NCBI GenBank assembly: GCA_026686845.1
Contig: JAIVEN010000021.1
Span: 10,558,001-10,622,000, forward strand
DNA length: 64,000 bases
From: Adenanthera pavonina
Taxonomy: Eukaryota; Streptophyta; Magnoliopsida; Fabales; Fabaceae
Direction of reading: 5' to 3'
The position numbers and the translations under genes are program-made. The notes beneath the pieces were generated by a model. The model worked only from the letters and a program-made list of their open reading frames with translations, made no database searches and was not told the DNA's origin. Shown one piece after another: positions 12,291-24,889 of the stretch. Numbering within the stretch: position 1 is the first letter of the stretch; every line of letters begins with the position of its first letter.

Positions 12291-13020
12291 TAAATCATAA
12301 ATTCATGGGGTAGTCCAAAAATTTTAAAAGACGACCTAATTAAAAATTAGTCAAAACCTAATGTCAACTAAAATTAGGTCAAACTCTATCAAAAATTAGT
12401 AAAATCTAAATTATTTTACTTTTATATGTGAAAGAGAAGAATATATCAACTTAATTATGACTCTTTTTGACAATTAAATAGAAAAAGCAGCGGCAGCAAT
12501 CGTCCGTGATGAGAAACAAAAGGGAAGTAATTGGATTGGTAGGGATTGGAGAGAGAATCTTGATGCTCCTCACACACAGACCCACCCCTATTTAGTGTCA
12601 AAACCAAAGGCAACTATTATTACTTATTAGTGTCTAAACAAGTCACACAAAAAAAAAAAGAAAGTAGTGAAATTTTGGAATAAAAATATCATATATATGA
12701 TGCTAGCATTTTCAGGATCTCACATAGCGCAGAATAGCAATAAAAAGTCAAAAACATTATATTGCCACCAACTTTGTCCAACGCATTTGGCAAAAAAAAA
12801 AAAAAGCAGAAACATGTATAAGACAATCAAATTTTAAGAGTACTGTTTGGCCAAAAACAAAATTTAAGAATACTTGCGATTGCAAGGAAAGAGAAGGTCT
12901 TTGTCAGTGAGAGGAAAGGTCATCTTCAACACTTGAATGCTATCGCTACAGAAAACATGTCATTTTCATTTCACAAAATTATTTAATTTCATCGATTCAA
13001 AACTATGTGGATTATATATA

Positions 13021-13305
13021 CTTCCTCCGGTTCAAAATATAAGAGATTTTCAACTATTTCATGCATATTAAGAAAAAGTGGTTACACTCTTAAATTTCTA
13101 AAAAAAAAACTCAACATCTCATTTTTATCCTTATTAATTACTAATAATTAAAGTTATTTCTACTATTTTTCATTACAAATTACGAGACTGGTCATCAATG
13201 AATAAGAATAAAAAAGATAAACTATTACTAAATACTACATAGCACCTTATATTATAAATCAAAGAAATATTTTAAAAAAATTCTTATATTTTGGATCAAA
13301 GGAAG
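13021..13305. mobile_element. Stowaway-like MITE
   Basis: About 285 bp. The left end CTTCCTCCGGTTCAAAATAT and the right end in reverse complement CTTCCTTTGATCCAAAATAT form ~23-bp inverted repeats. The left flank ends in TA and the right flank begins TG, so the TA target duplication is decayed on one side. Confidence 0.65.
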
Positions 13306-13339
13306 TGTGTGTATATATATATATATATATATTAAATCA

Positions 13340-13830
13340 TTCGTTTGCCCGAGTGGTTTCTGTCTTGATTGAGGAGGGCTGGGCTGGGCCTTTACCTGGC
13401 CCAACAGCGATGAGTGGTAACAGTTACAGGGAGGCTCAGCCTATTTCGATAAGTGCCGATTTGTTGCTTGTAACTGATTCTATTTGGCAGGCATCGGATA
13501 CGGTGTTTAACTCATTGATGACAGATCATCATTTTAATTATCCCACGTGGACTACATCAACATCTGTGATGGTGGGTTAAAGCCCCGCAGATCCGTTTGT
13601 TTAGTCCAGGCTCTTCCCTTCCCATGTTATGGAACTGGACTCTCTGAATCATTCTTTAGTTGGGCCGGGCTTTGTGGGATCCGCATCTTTATAACCCCCT
13701 CCATGGAGTTTGATGCCGTTAGATTTGCCTTCCCCATTTCCTTTGGATTTGGGTCTGAACATGAGTGGGCATTCTCATTTTGCAAAATTGCCTACAGATG
13801 ACGAAATTTCTTCCCCCTCATAGCAACTAG
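13340..13830. other. GC-richer island of unknown origin
   Basis: About 480 bp with clearly higher GC than the surrounding DNA. It carries two overlapping plus-strand ORFs (13305-13580 and 13547-13801) that lack recognisable domains. It contains GGGCTGGGCTGGGCC and a TTGGGCCGGGC stretch (site II-like motifs). It may be a decayed gene fragment, an old promoter, or a captured sequence. I do not recognise it. Confidence 0.4.
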
Positions 13831-14880
13831 TTATATAAAGTTAGAAAGTTCTTTCCATACATTGTATAAAGTTCTTTCAATACGTTGTATGATTAATCTC
13901 AAATAAAACATTTAATTTTGGAAAACCTGATGAAAAGAGGATTATTTGAGCCACTAAAAATACTATTTAGACCTTATTTTATCTCATTGAAAGCCTAATA
14001 CACTAATACAGTCATAATTAAGTCAAATAATACTATAATCTTTTTTATTTGGGTCCCAATACATGCCAAATTGAATCATACAAATAAAGTATCATACTCG
14101 AGAATTATGGAGGAGAAACAAATATTTTTTAAGCCTAAATGAAAAGAGAAACTCAAATCTAAAAGTTTAGGATAGAAGAAATTATTTAAATGGGTTATGA
14201 CTTTATTAAAAGTCATATAACAATGTGTCCCACTTAGAGTATTTTAATATTATCTTTTTTATTTGATTTAAATTATATTTGAATATTTCATGACTTCTAA
14301 CTTGTATTCCATGAGGCCAAATTTTAAATTTAAATTAGTTTAACTCAAGTTCTATTAGATAAAACTTATTTTTAAGGAATATCTAATAGCATTAAGATTA
14401 TTTTTATTATTTTTTTAGTATTTTCATTTTTATCTTTAAGATTTTAAATAATTAATTATCTTTTTAGGAATTCATAGATTTATTAGGATTATTTGAGCCT
14501 CCAAGCATTCCTAGTCACTTTAAGATTTTTTTTTCCTCATTTAAAGGTTTTTTTGTATACACAATTCAAATTAGATTAATGAATCAATTCAAAATTATTT
14601 TTCAAATTAGCGAGTTTTACTGATTCTTCGTATTCTTCTTAGAATACACTAACTAGTCAAGAGTGTGATATATTTTTGTGGCGTCTCTTATAGCTAGAGT
14701 TTTTTAAAGTAGGTTCTTATTGGGTTCTAATTTGATCGACTCGTTTGAAGTTAAGTTTTCGCATTGCTGTTCTTTGTATTTTCTGAATTCATGAGATAGA
14801 TTTTTCATGGGGTCCACATCAACTAGTTTTGTTGACTTCATTCTATGTTTTTGAGTTGGCTCATGATCTCAGTCAGTTCA
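13831..14880. other. AT-rich spacer
   Basis: Nothing recognisable beyond AT-rich repeats; the stretch leads into the decayed LINE. Confidence 0.45.
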
Positions 14881-14889
14881 CTCTTGAAT

Positions 14890-16385
14890 GGCTAGTAGGT
14901 GTGTTATTGGACTCTACTTCTTCCAAGAAATAATGTTTGTACAAAGGAAAAAACTGATGGTGGAGACCATTTCTCCATCAATTTCATATACTCCCAAACG
15001 TCATTTAAGGGTATCTCGCAAAAGAGAGGCTATGCTATCAGGTGAGGGATGTAGCTCTTTGGTATGAGGCACCAATTTCTGAGTTTACTGATGTTAATTT
15101 CTAGCTGTGAACTCTACTTCGTCTAGTGTCTGTGCTTCACCTACTTCGTAACAATAACTAACTTATGGGGCTTGGTGGCTTGCCTTCGAAAGCCACCCTA
15201 TTGCCATGAGTTTTATGGGATGGAACTGTCAAGGTTTGGGGGTTGCCCTGATAGGGAAGGTTTTTGAACATTGTTGTCATGTTTATAAACCCTCTTTAGT
15301 CTTCTTAATGGAGGCTCATATGAACAAACAAAGAATTGGAAGGCTCTAATGGTGACTTGGTTTTTGGTACTATACTATTTTTGAACCATTGGGTTTATTG
15401 GGTGGTTTGAGCTTGTAGTGGATAAATGGGATTGATTTGCTTGTATATTGTTCTTCTCCTCATTATACTCATGTTGAGATTCGTGGTGGTCTGGAGAACA
15501 TTTTGGGCTTTATAACTTTTATTAATGGACCTCCAATTGAATAGAAGTAAAGCTCTTAGTGGGAAAAGCTTTCTTCTTTTAATCTAGGTGCTTCACCTTT
15601 GGTCATTCTATGTAAGGTATTCATAGGTATATTTTGGTTTAATTTTGGTTCAGTTTTGAACAAAAACAAATCAATCGCACTTTCCTTGGACCTTGTTTGT
15701 TCAAAATGGAATCGATTTGATTTGATTCAATAATCGGGTCGGGTCAGTTTAGTTTTAGTTTAGTTCATGCTTTTTTATTTTTTTAAAAAAATAGCATCCT
15801 TTTTTAAAAATTAAATTAAATATATTACATATAAATATTTTATGAACACGAATTATATCTAAATAATTTACTAACCAATATACTTTATGAATATTAGAAA
15901 AATGAAACAAAATAGATATGATTACGAGTAATTAGGTATATTTATATATTATAACTCATTATAATAGTGTTATCAGGTGTGATTTGGTTTGATTTATGTT
16001 TAAATCCATTAAAACTGAACCAAACGAAACTAAGTCAGTTCCAGTAAGGAAAAAATCGAAATTGATCTCATTTTAATTCGGTTTGAATAGGTTTTTATCA
16101 ATTTGATTCATTTTACGCACGCTTAATTCTAGACGACCTAATGAATTATTATACTCTTCTAAAAAAATTGGAGGAAGATCAGCTTCGCACTATTGTCTAT
16201 CTGCTTTTTAGAATTTTCTATTTCATAATCATTTGATTGATATGGGCTTTAAAGGATATGAGTTTACTCGGTCCAATCACCAATTGGGTGAGCAATATTT
16301 GTGAACGTTTGGATCTAGTTCTGTGTAACTTTTTTTAAAGGGCGTTTCAAAAGCTGAATGATGTTGAAGTTGCACAAATAGAGAG
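14890..16385 (+). pseudogene. Decayed LINE (non-LTR retrotransposon), endonuclease region, interrupted
   Basis: From the ATG at 15206 the translation starts M-S-F-M-G-W-N-C-Q-G-L-G, the usual start of the apurinic endonuclease domain of plant LINE ORF2, and continues to F-L-M-E-A-H-M-N-K-Q before a stop. After an interruption, the stretch near 16195-16330 reads like L-I-D-M-G-F-K-G-Y-E-F-T and then E-R-L-D-L-V-L-C-N, the later endonuclease motifs. Stops and frameshifts are frequent. Reverse transcriptase is missing, so the copy is dead. DNA from about 15620 to 16130 does not fit the LINE and looks inserted. Confidence 0.75.
15620..16130. mobile_element. Unclassified insertion inside the LINE
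   Basis: About 510 bp separates two parts of one LINE endonuclease domain. It is rich in TTTGGTTTAATTTTGGTTCA and GGTTTGATT-type motifs, with related sequence in the opposite direction near the right end. Terminal repeats and target duplication were not resolved by eye. Confidence 0.4.
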
Positions 16386-16389
16386 AGAG

Positions 16390-19190
16390 AGATTGGAAGA
16401 AGTGTGGGCCAATAGATACCTGTAGTGGACTTACAATGGTGGGCTGGTGGATCACTTATACATTGCTCACAGATGGTAACTTGGGCCGAAATTACTGATC
16501 AGGAAAACGGTTTGGTCTGATACCCACAAAATTTAATTGGGGGATTATTTTGAAATATACGTGTCAAACTCTTGGTGCTAAAAAAAAAAAAATCTTTGAT
16601 GTCGTCTAACGATAAATAATATGATTTTCGAAAAATCTCATATATATTGTATTTTTGTTGAAAAGCTAATAAGTAATAACAGATTGAATTAATCTGATTA
16701 CACTAAAAGCCATCTTCACTTAAAACAAGAGACTGAATGTTAATTGCATCTTATTTAATTAAAGAGGATAATATAATTTTAATATAATATGTAACTATTT
16801 GATACTTGATGAACATACCACACAAGTTTATATATACTACAAGGAGATACCTTTTTCTTAACTTCAGAAGCTTGGAGTCAATTTTATTTTATTTTTCTCA
16901 AATATACATCACTTGTAAAAGAAACATTAATTTAAAACGAAAGTAAAACTGATTCCTAATTTTAAGACCAAAAGAAAAGCTTTTTGCAGAAAATAAGTTA
17001 TCTCTAGCATATGCTACTTTACACCAATTAATTTAGAGACCGGCAGAGGCACAAACTGGCACGTGACTAGTAGATTCTGTATGTTTAACATTATGGATAC
17101 TAGCTTCCTGCGTCTTTTATTATAAACCAATAAATGGAATTTTTTTGTTCCATGGTAATATAATCTTATTTAACGCTTTTATCCCTTATTAATATAATAT
17201 ATATAGCATTATAAATTGTGTTGAAATTTAAAAAGATAAGTATTTAATATGGGTAAACAGGAATGTTTAGATTTTTTTAAAAAAATTTAATGGTATGCAA
17301 ATATTATCTTATGATATGGGAGGAAAGGAGTATAATGTGAAAGTTGTTTTTACACTTCATGTTGCCTGTACTTTATTAATATACTAATCATATTAATAAT
17401 AATAGTGTCGTAGTCAAGGTTTTGGCAAATTGTTAAGGTGAAATGTGGTGTCTGAGTCAGAAGCGCCAACGTGGAGCTTCCTAATTGCATCCGGAGAAGC
17501 AACTTTAAGTGGAGGAAAAGATTAATACTACTGGTCAATTAAGAAGTTGGATTATGTGCTAGTAATTATCATTTAAATATAGATTTAGATTTAGATAGTG
17601 AGGATGCCACTTCATATTCTATAAGGGTGTGGTATTGAATTTGGCTACCAATATGATAATTTTAACATTGAATAATTTGTAACTATATTTATAAATATTT
17701 TTTGAATTTTGGGACCTCTCTTAATTTGGTGAATTTTTGTATTCCAACTAACCTAAACTTTTTTCACAAAAAAAATGTGTATAATTATGGATGAATAGTA
17801 CCAATATGAACTCAATGAGTTAGACCTCCGAACGTTAATTAATCTTTTTCTAATTAGGTGATTAACTAAAACGTGATGCAAAACCACAACTGAACTTCCA
17901 ACCAAGAGTCACCAAATACGTGTTGCGTTGTTTGCTTTTTGTAAAAGCGAATGACTTTTTTCGACTCAAGGGGGGACACGTGTGCCCTAAATGGGAGCTG
18001 CTGATTCACGGATTCTTGAATGTCCGACACGTGTCCATCACTTCCACTTAGGAATGACTCCAGTCCCGTCCCACGAGTCTCAGAATTGGACTCCTCTGTC
18101 ACGCTCTCTCTTTAAAAAAGGCATCTCGTTCTTTTGTATTTTTCCATTACCATTAGTCCACTTTAAACCTCTTTTTACTGTGAACCTTTTTTTCTTTTTT
18201 CTTTCTTCCTTAATTTTAAATCTAATATCTTAACTCTACTTGGATTTTTATTCTTTTATTTTTACTTTAATTTATTTTTTATTTTATTTTCATCCTCTAA
18301 ATTCACATTATTGTAACTTTTTAATTTTATTTTCTTCATTTAACTTTAGAAAATTGACAAACATTGAAACATAAAATACAGATAAACATATTTAAATATA
18401 TAATTAAAAATAAAAATAAATTTAAGATAGAATTTTAAAAAAGTTTTTAAAAAGAAATTATTTTTTGTTTTTCGAGTTCATTTCTTTTTTTTGAACCAAC
18501 TTTTTTGAGTTCATTTCTAAAACATGTCTAATAAGCACATTTTCTTTGCAAACATATCTCTTTCATTTGGTTTTTGTTTAGTTAAATTCAAGTTTCTTTA
18601 TCCTAAAAGAATACTCTTCATGATCCTGAATATAGAATTTTTTCCTTTGGTCCAAAATATAACATACTTTTTATAGTATTTAATATTTATTATGGATCAT
18701 AAAAAATGTCTTTATTTAATTCATCTTAAAGTGCTTTTAAAAAATAGAGCTCACCCAATCTTTTACTATCCAATATTAATATCATTAACTTTCAATAAGG
18801 GTAGATTTAAAAAGATATTATAATTTATTTAAAAATTTAAAGTTTTAAACTAATTTTAATTTTTTATTTTGTTTCACATAATTCAATTAAAAAAATTTTA
18901 TACTATGAATAGAAGGGGGTATATATATTTTTTACTAATAAATGTTAGTTTAATTGATAAGAATGGGAGTTATAACTTGAGTTTAAATTTTACTTACATC
19001 AACGTACGAGAAGACACAATTCATTTAAAACTTAAAAAAATATATTTTTTAATTTTAAATACTTGACTATCCAATTACAAATTTTACAATAAAAATAATT
19101 TTCTTTACATGTAGAAATTATATAGATATAAGATATCGAAATTGTAGGGAGAGGTAGTCAACCACTCTAGTTCAAAGAGGGCCAAAAAGA
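16390..19190. other. AT-rich spacer
   Basis: Mostly AT-rich DNA. A less AT-rich patch at about 17870-18110 contains an ACACGTGTC G-box and overlapping ORFs on both strands without domains. 18640-18900 has decayed MITE-like sequence. No gene was recognised. Confidence 0.45.
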
Positions 19191-19194
19191 AATT

Positions 19195-19442
19195 AGTACT
19201 CATCCATTTCTAAAAATTTTACTTTGAAGTTTTTCAGATAGGTGAAGAAAATGATTAAATAACATAAATTATGATAAAATTTAATAATATTTTATTAAAA
19301 TATCCTTGACTTAAATATTTTTTTCATATTTATAAAAAGTAAAATAAAAAATGACTAATGTTTTATTAAAGTTTGGCAAATATTTTAAAAAATACCAAAA
19401 TTTCAAAATGACTTTATTTTTCTGGAACCAAAAGGAGTATAT
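19195..19442. mobile_element. Stowaway-like MITE, decayed
   Basis: The left end TACTCATCCATTTCTAAAAA and the right end in reverse complement TACTCCTTTTGGTTCCAGAA form imperfect inverted repeats. They begin with TA, the expected Stowaway target site. The interior is AT-rich and non-coding. Confidence 0.5.
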
Positions 19443-19459
19443 ATATATATATATATATA

Positions 19460-20800
19460 TGATTAATTGAGTATCACTGTCAGATGTTAACCTTATACAT
19501 GATGTATGAATGAAAATGATCTAATTTGATTAAATTTATTATTGTCTTAATGTTTCTATATTCTCTCTTATGATAAAAATATTATTTTACCAGTCATTAT
19601 AAAAGTAACAGTACGAAATGTTTAAATCAAAGTGAGAAACACATGTTGATGTCATTTTCTTTATTTCAATATCTGTTTTCTGAATCAATAATTACTCTCC
19701 CCGTAAGATCATTAAATATCACGAAGCACATGACTACATTCGTCCAACGAACCCATAAACCCCAAAAATAAATAAATAAATAAATAAAATTGTTAACATA
19801 ATGACCTAAAATAATCCTTGTTAACATATTACTTAATACGAGAGTATTCACAAGATAAATCAGAACATGGAGAGAGAAAATAATTATTTGCAAATTGCAG
19901 ATTAATTATCAAGATTAAGTAATATAATATAAAGAGCATCAGTGCTTCACACACTTTAATTCTTCGTCGCTTGTTTTCTCTCTTGCAATATTTCATCTTA
20001 ATCCCACTTTCGTTTCATTTTAAAAAATTGATTAATAATCTCACGATCAATATTTGCCCCACCCTCGGTTAGGTTACGAAAAGTCGTCCATTACAATCGT
20101 AGCTTTCGTTTTCATTTATATTTTCTTTTATTCCGTCCAATCACCTTCCGCCATTGCATTCTGTCCCCAAAACTTCGGTGCCATCTGGTGAAACGGGTGC
20201 ACAAAGTGAACGTGCTACCAACCATAAACAGAATTACCAGGATTTGGATGCTTTTAATTACTCAAAATTTTAAATCAAAAGAGACATAAAAATTAGAATG
20301 AGATTTTTATATGAATCTCAGTTTATCTTGATCCCTCTTCTTCTTTTGACTTTTTCTAACACCATCTCATGGGAATAATTTAGATTGAGTTGAGTCAGGC
20401 TCCAAATAAATAAAAAAAACTTTTCTAAAAAATATTTTTAAATTCACATGATTTCAAATTTGAAATATCATGTTGAAGCAATTTTAATTTCATCTATTAA
20501 AACAAACACCTGTGTTATCTTTATTCTTTGGACATATGGGAACCAAGATTATATTTAAATTCTCTTAAATTATATGTTAATTTCAAAATAAAAAGAATAA
20601 AAAAATACCATACACATCCTATAATAATTTAAATTATTTGAAATTAAATGTTTTTAAAATAAAAATAATATAAAAAAAACAGATATATGTTTAACTTATT
20701 AATTTTATGCACCGATTAGACTTTTTTTTTTATTTTAAAACCATTTCACAAAATTCATAAAAGCAAAGAAGAAAATCTATCAAAGGCCAACAAAACTTGT
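19460..20800. other. Spacer upstream of the Dof gene
   Basis: AT-rich spacer with an (AAAT)n run near 19769-19790. The part from about 20755 is less AT-rich and is probably promoter and 5' UTR of the Dof gene. Confidence 0.45.
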
Positions 20801-21033
20801 GGCCAATACTCAACCTCTTCTGCTGACGTGGCACCCACCTCTGCTTTTAAACGGATCAAAATCCCACACCACGTTTCTCCATTGCCAATTGAGATCAAAA
20901 ACTTGATTGAAACTTCAAACAGATCATACCCCCGAAACCCAAACATTAAAAAAATAAAATTAGACAAAATTTTATCCTGCACATTTCATAACAAGCCCGA
21001 AACCATCTGGCATCCTGTTTGGGTAACCAGAAA

Positions 21034-22948
21034 ATGCAGGAAACAAAAGACCCTGCAATTAAGCTCTTCGGGATGAAGATTCCGTTGCAGGGTGCAGGCG
21101 ATGATCCTAACATTTCCGGCGACAATTCTGTCTCAGCCGTGGCCGTTAATGTGGAGGAAGAAGAAGGAGGGGGAGATGAAGAAGACGATGGAGGACAGAA
21201 AAGACCAGAAGATGAAGAAGAGAATGAACCAGACAAGGTACAAGTTAGTTGTGACAGTGAGTCAGAAAATGATTAAGAGACCAGCAACGTTTTTTTCTGA
21301 AATATAGATATTTGAGGATGACCCATCTGTTCAACTGCTTAAACAAATCGTGGGTCGGTTTTACCCTGACACTTTTCCTTTAATTGAATTCGACATGGTA
21401 AGCTCCTAGTGCCAAAATTTTTCCCGGTTTCGAAAATCTTTTCTGACTCTGGGTTTTGCCTGAACCTTCAGTATTTACTTAATAGTTCAAGTTGTTTCAA
21501 GTTTCTCCAACCCCATATTAGCATGACCATGCTTTTCGATTGGGAAATTCAGGACTCTTTTTTTTTTTTTGGTTATGCTTATCGTTTTTCACTTCTGGAC
21601 CGGAAAACAGAGTATTTTGGCATCAGATATGGTGAGAATTAACAGACTTCAAAGGGAAAACAGCTAAAGTGTACTATTTCAACTAAATTTGTCTTAGAAA
21701 GCTGATTATTTTCGATTTTACGTTATTCTCGTTTCGTTTTAATACTTCCAAACTGAGTGGTCCTGCTTCATGCCAAAAATTCGTTTGCCGGTTAAATTCT
21801 ACCTTAACGGATCAAAGTTTCTATATGATTGTAACACAACTCTCTGAAATTTCCAGGAATCTCAATCTAAAAAAGTCACTGAGAGCCCTGAAGAGAAAGA
21901 GGCTGAACAACTTCCTGATTCAATTGTGAACCCGAAAGCACTTTTATTAGACGAAGAAACCATAAAATCTTCGAAGAATGATAACGGAACCAACTCGCAG
22001 GAGAAAACCTTGAAGAAGCCAGATCAAGTGCTCCCATGTCCTCGCTGCAACAGTATGGACACAAAGTTCTGTTACTACAATAACTACAACATCAATCAGC
22101 CTCGCCATTTCTGTAAATCCTGTCAAAGATACTGGACAGCAGGGGGCACCATGAGGAATGTTCCAGTAGGTGCAGGACGACGAAAGAGCAAGAACAACTA
22201 CTCTCATTATCGCCACATCACCATTTCTGAGGCTCTTCACGCAGCTAGAATTGATGCTCCTAATGGGAAAATTCTCAGCTTTGGGTTGGATGCAACCATT
22301 TATGCTCCCATGGCTTCTGTCCTGAATCTTGCAGAGAACAACGTTGTTTCTAAAAGTACCCGAAATGGGTTTCATAATCATATCTTGGAGAATCAGAGAG
22401 GTACATCTTCCATTAAAGAAAGTGGGAAAAACACCCTTCAAATCCCATATCTTCCTGATGTTTCTTGGTCTTACCCTCCAGGTTTTCCTCCCCTGTCATT
22501 CCATCACCCTGCAGCGTTTTGGAATCATGGCGTGTCGAGTGAGTGGAATTTGAATCTTCCTTGGTTTTCCTCAAACTCATCTTTACCGACCTTGAAGTCT
22601 CCGAAATCTGGTTCGAATTCTCCAACGTTGGGGAAGCACACGAGGGATGGGGACATCATCAAGCCAGGGCTTTTGCAGAAAGAAGAACCATGGAAACAGA
22701 GGAATGGCTCTGTTTTGGTGCCGAAAACATTGAGAATTGATGACCCAAGTGAGGCTGCCATGAGTTCAATATGGGCAACCTTAGGAATCGAGAACGAATC
22801 ATTGAGCGGTGGAGGCATGTTTGAGGCGATCCAATCGAGGAAAGATGGGAAGAAGAATCAGAAACACCATGGGGTTGAAACGCCTTCGGTGTTAAGGGCC
22901 AACCCAGCAGCCTTGTGTAGATCCGTTAATTTTCACGAGAACACATGA
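21034..22948 (+). CDS. CDF: Cycling Dof factor (CDF), Dof zinc-finger transcription factor
   Basis: Two constitutive exons, 21034-21237 and 21857-22948, give 431 residues. The N terminus carries the CDF signature [11 protein letters not shown], followed by an acidic stretch. The Dof finger has the CX2CX21CX2C pattern with cysteines at about 129, 132, 154 and 157, followed by the basic R-R-K-S-K-N-N tail. The C-terminal CDF motifs are present: [18 protein letters not shown] with S-S-I-W-A-T-L-G-I (known as FKF1/GIGANTEA-binding in Arabidopsis CDFs), and A-N-P-A-A-L-C-R-S with N-F-H-E. The known family role is clock-controlled repression of CONSTANS/FT and abiotic stress response in the nucleus, with light-dependent degradation. 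A TTG-started extension to 21019 was rejected in favour of the ATG at 21034. The intron holds an in-frame exon candidate at 21308-21397. Most like CDF1/CDF3. Confidence 0.96.
21308..21397 (+). other. Candidate 90-bp cassette exon in the CDF intron
   Basis: The 90 bp is preceded by a T-rich tract ending ATAG and followed by ATG|GTAAGC, a strong donor. It is phase 0 at both ends, exactly like the flanking exon borders, and has no stop. It encodes 30 residues starting [11 protein letters not shown] and ending F-P-L-I-E-F-D-M, with normal amino-acid composition. Inclusion would insert 30 residues between the acidic N terminus and the Dof finger. I know of no such exon in described CDFs. It could also be an exon relic or chance. 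Confidence 0.45.
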
Positions 22949-24640
22949 ATTAGCAGTTTGTGAGAGACGTGATTGTTGTCTGGGTTTGTGAATTAGTGCT
23001 TCCAAGCGAGGAAGAGACAGTGACCATTTTTTCCATAATGGGGAATTGAATTTGAGCCATTAGGTTTAGTAGCCATGTGAAGAAGCAGAAGTGGTAGTCT
23101 CTGCCATTGTAATGTTAGCTTGTTTAATTTTAGCGCGTTAGAATGTAATAATTAGAATAATAAAATACTAGATTCCGATGGAAAGTATGTACTATGCATA
23201 TTATTTTATGCAGGAAAAAAAGACCAGAGGTTCTGTATTTTCTTTTGAAGTTATTATCGCGAAACATGTCAGACCAGAGGCACTAGAGCATATTATCGAA
23301 AATGTACAAACGCCCCTCGAGGTCAGAGGTTATAATTGTTAACGCATTCTATAGTGACATCACGATAACTTTTGATTTGACTCCTTCAGTGTTAACTACT
23401 TTTGTCAAAATATTGTAAATTAAACTAAAGATTTTGAGTTCCAATCAATCTTTCTAAACCCTAATAGATATTCTAATTAAAATAGAACAGATCCAGTAAC
23501 TTCAGAATGAAAAAAAAAAAATCATTGCCATGCTCATATTAGATTGACTTATGATTAGATGGACTTTATTTATTTTTATTTAATTTCTGAACTTTTAGCC
23601 TTCCTTGAATCTACTGTCTAAAATTTTATTTCTTTATGCATCAATTTCTAATTAACAGTTAAGTAGTTAGTTCATTAAAATGAACGATTTTTTGTGGTGT
23701 CATGACTTATGGTCATTATGATATCACAGTTTGAATACCAAGAGAGCTAAGCGACACCACCCAATTAAAAATGAATTAAAGTTTAAATAATAAATTAGAA
23801 TTATATAAGTCCCCATAAACTTTGGTTTCTCAGACAAAAGTAATCTGTTAAGAGTGCTAGTTAATAATTCTACGTGGCTTAGTATTTTGATAGAAGCTAA
23901 TGTGGGTGACTAGTTTGAAAATGATAGAAAAGCGTAACATTTGTGTCAGGGAGGGAAAAAAAAACGGAATTAGATTAAAAGTTAAATCAGGATATAAGGA
24001 CTAAACCTCCAATTTAACCAATATAGAATGAAGACAACAAGGAATTAAAGAAAGTTGAGTAGATCCAAGTCTTTTGTTATAATGCAAAGTAATATCTATA
24101 ATTACTATAGTCAAAGTTAGAAGGCCAACATGATTGAGTTGAGGACTTTAGTTCGTGAAAAAGGCAGAGACGACTCCATTTGTTTAGTTGTGTAGTGACA
24201 AAACGCGGAAAGGGGCTTGTCTGTCCTTTTTTTTTTTTTTTTTTTAAATACCAATATGTTTTCATAAGTTCTCTTAGACTTCAATTAATTTGGATTAAAT
24301 TAAGTTAGATCAAATAGATGTAAAACTTTTCTAGCAACAATTATCTTCATATGCAAGACTCGAATATAAAATCTTAATAAGAACAAGTGCCAAATGACTT
24401 AATTTGTCAAGGTTTGGACGGTTAAAGTAACTCCTTTTATATATAAAAATTAAATTTGTTAATAATACCAAAATTGTAGTTGTCATACTAAATAAATTAA
24501 TTATAAAAATGAATTTAAAATTTCTTTAAAATATTTTTTATAACTAAAAGTTTTTACTATCCATAGTTATATTTTTTAAATAATTAAACTAGACTTTTCT
24601 TTTTATGGATGCAACTAGCACAAATGTATCACACTATTAA
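22949..24640. other. 3' flank of the Dof gene and spacer
   Basis: AATAAAATA-type polyadenylation signals lie near 23157-23166, consistent with a ~220-bp 3' UTR. AT-rich spacer follows. No gene was recognised. Confidence 0.5.
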
Positions 24641-24649
24641 ATATTATTT

Positions 24650-24880
24650 TCTATTATTTTTAATATAAGATTATTTTAATCGAATCACGTAAATTAAGGA
24701 TATGAGTTAAAATTAGTTAACTATTTCGATTTTTTTAAAAATCACATTTTTCCAAAACTACCATTATTTAATCTCTTTCTCTCTCTTTGGGATACATTAA
24801 ATAGGAGCTTTTTTTAAAATATATAATAAATATTATCTCTTATATTATAAAATATCATATATTTAATATCAGGGTAAATG
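24650..24880. mobile_element. MITE-like element, copy B, reverse of copy A
   Basis: The reverse complement shares an ordered series of segments with 11408-11697: a TGATATTTTAT-like start, ATAATATTTATTATA, CCTATTTAATGTATC, a GA-rich stretch, GATTAAATAA and TAGTTTT, then TCTTATATT. The match is imperfect but extends over ~200 bp. Confidence 0.5.
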
Positions 24881-24889
24881 ACCTTATAT

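Noticed and set aside
17866..18233. Small gene around the G-box patch
   Set aside because: ORFs of 78-80 codons overlap on opposite strands and have no recognisable motif; motif evidence alone is not enough for a gene.
21019..21033. Earlier start for the Dof gene
   Set aside because: The codon at 21019 is TTG; the conserved CDF N terminus begins at the ATG at 21034.
21947..22441. Minus-strand 164-codon ORF
   Set aside because: Antisense shadow of the Dof exon.
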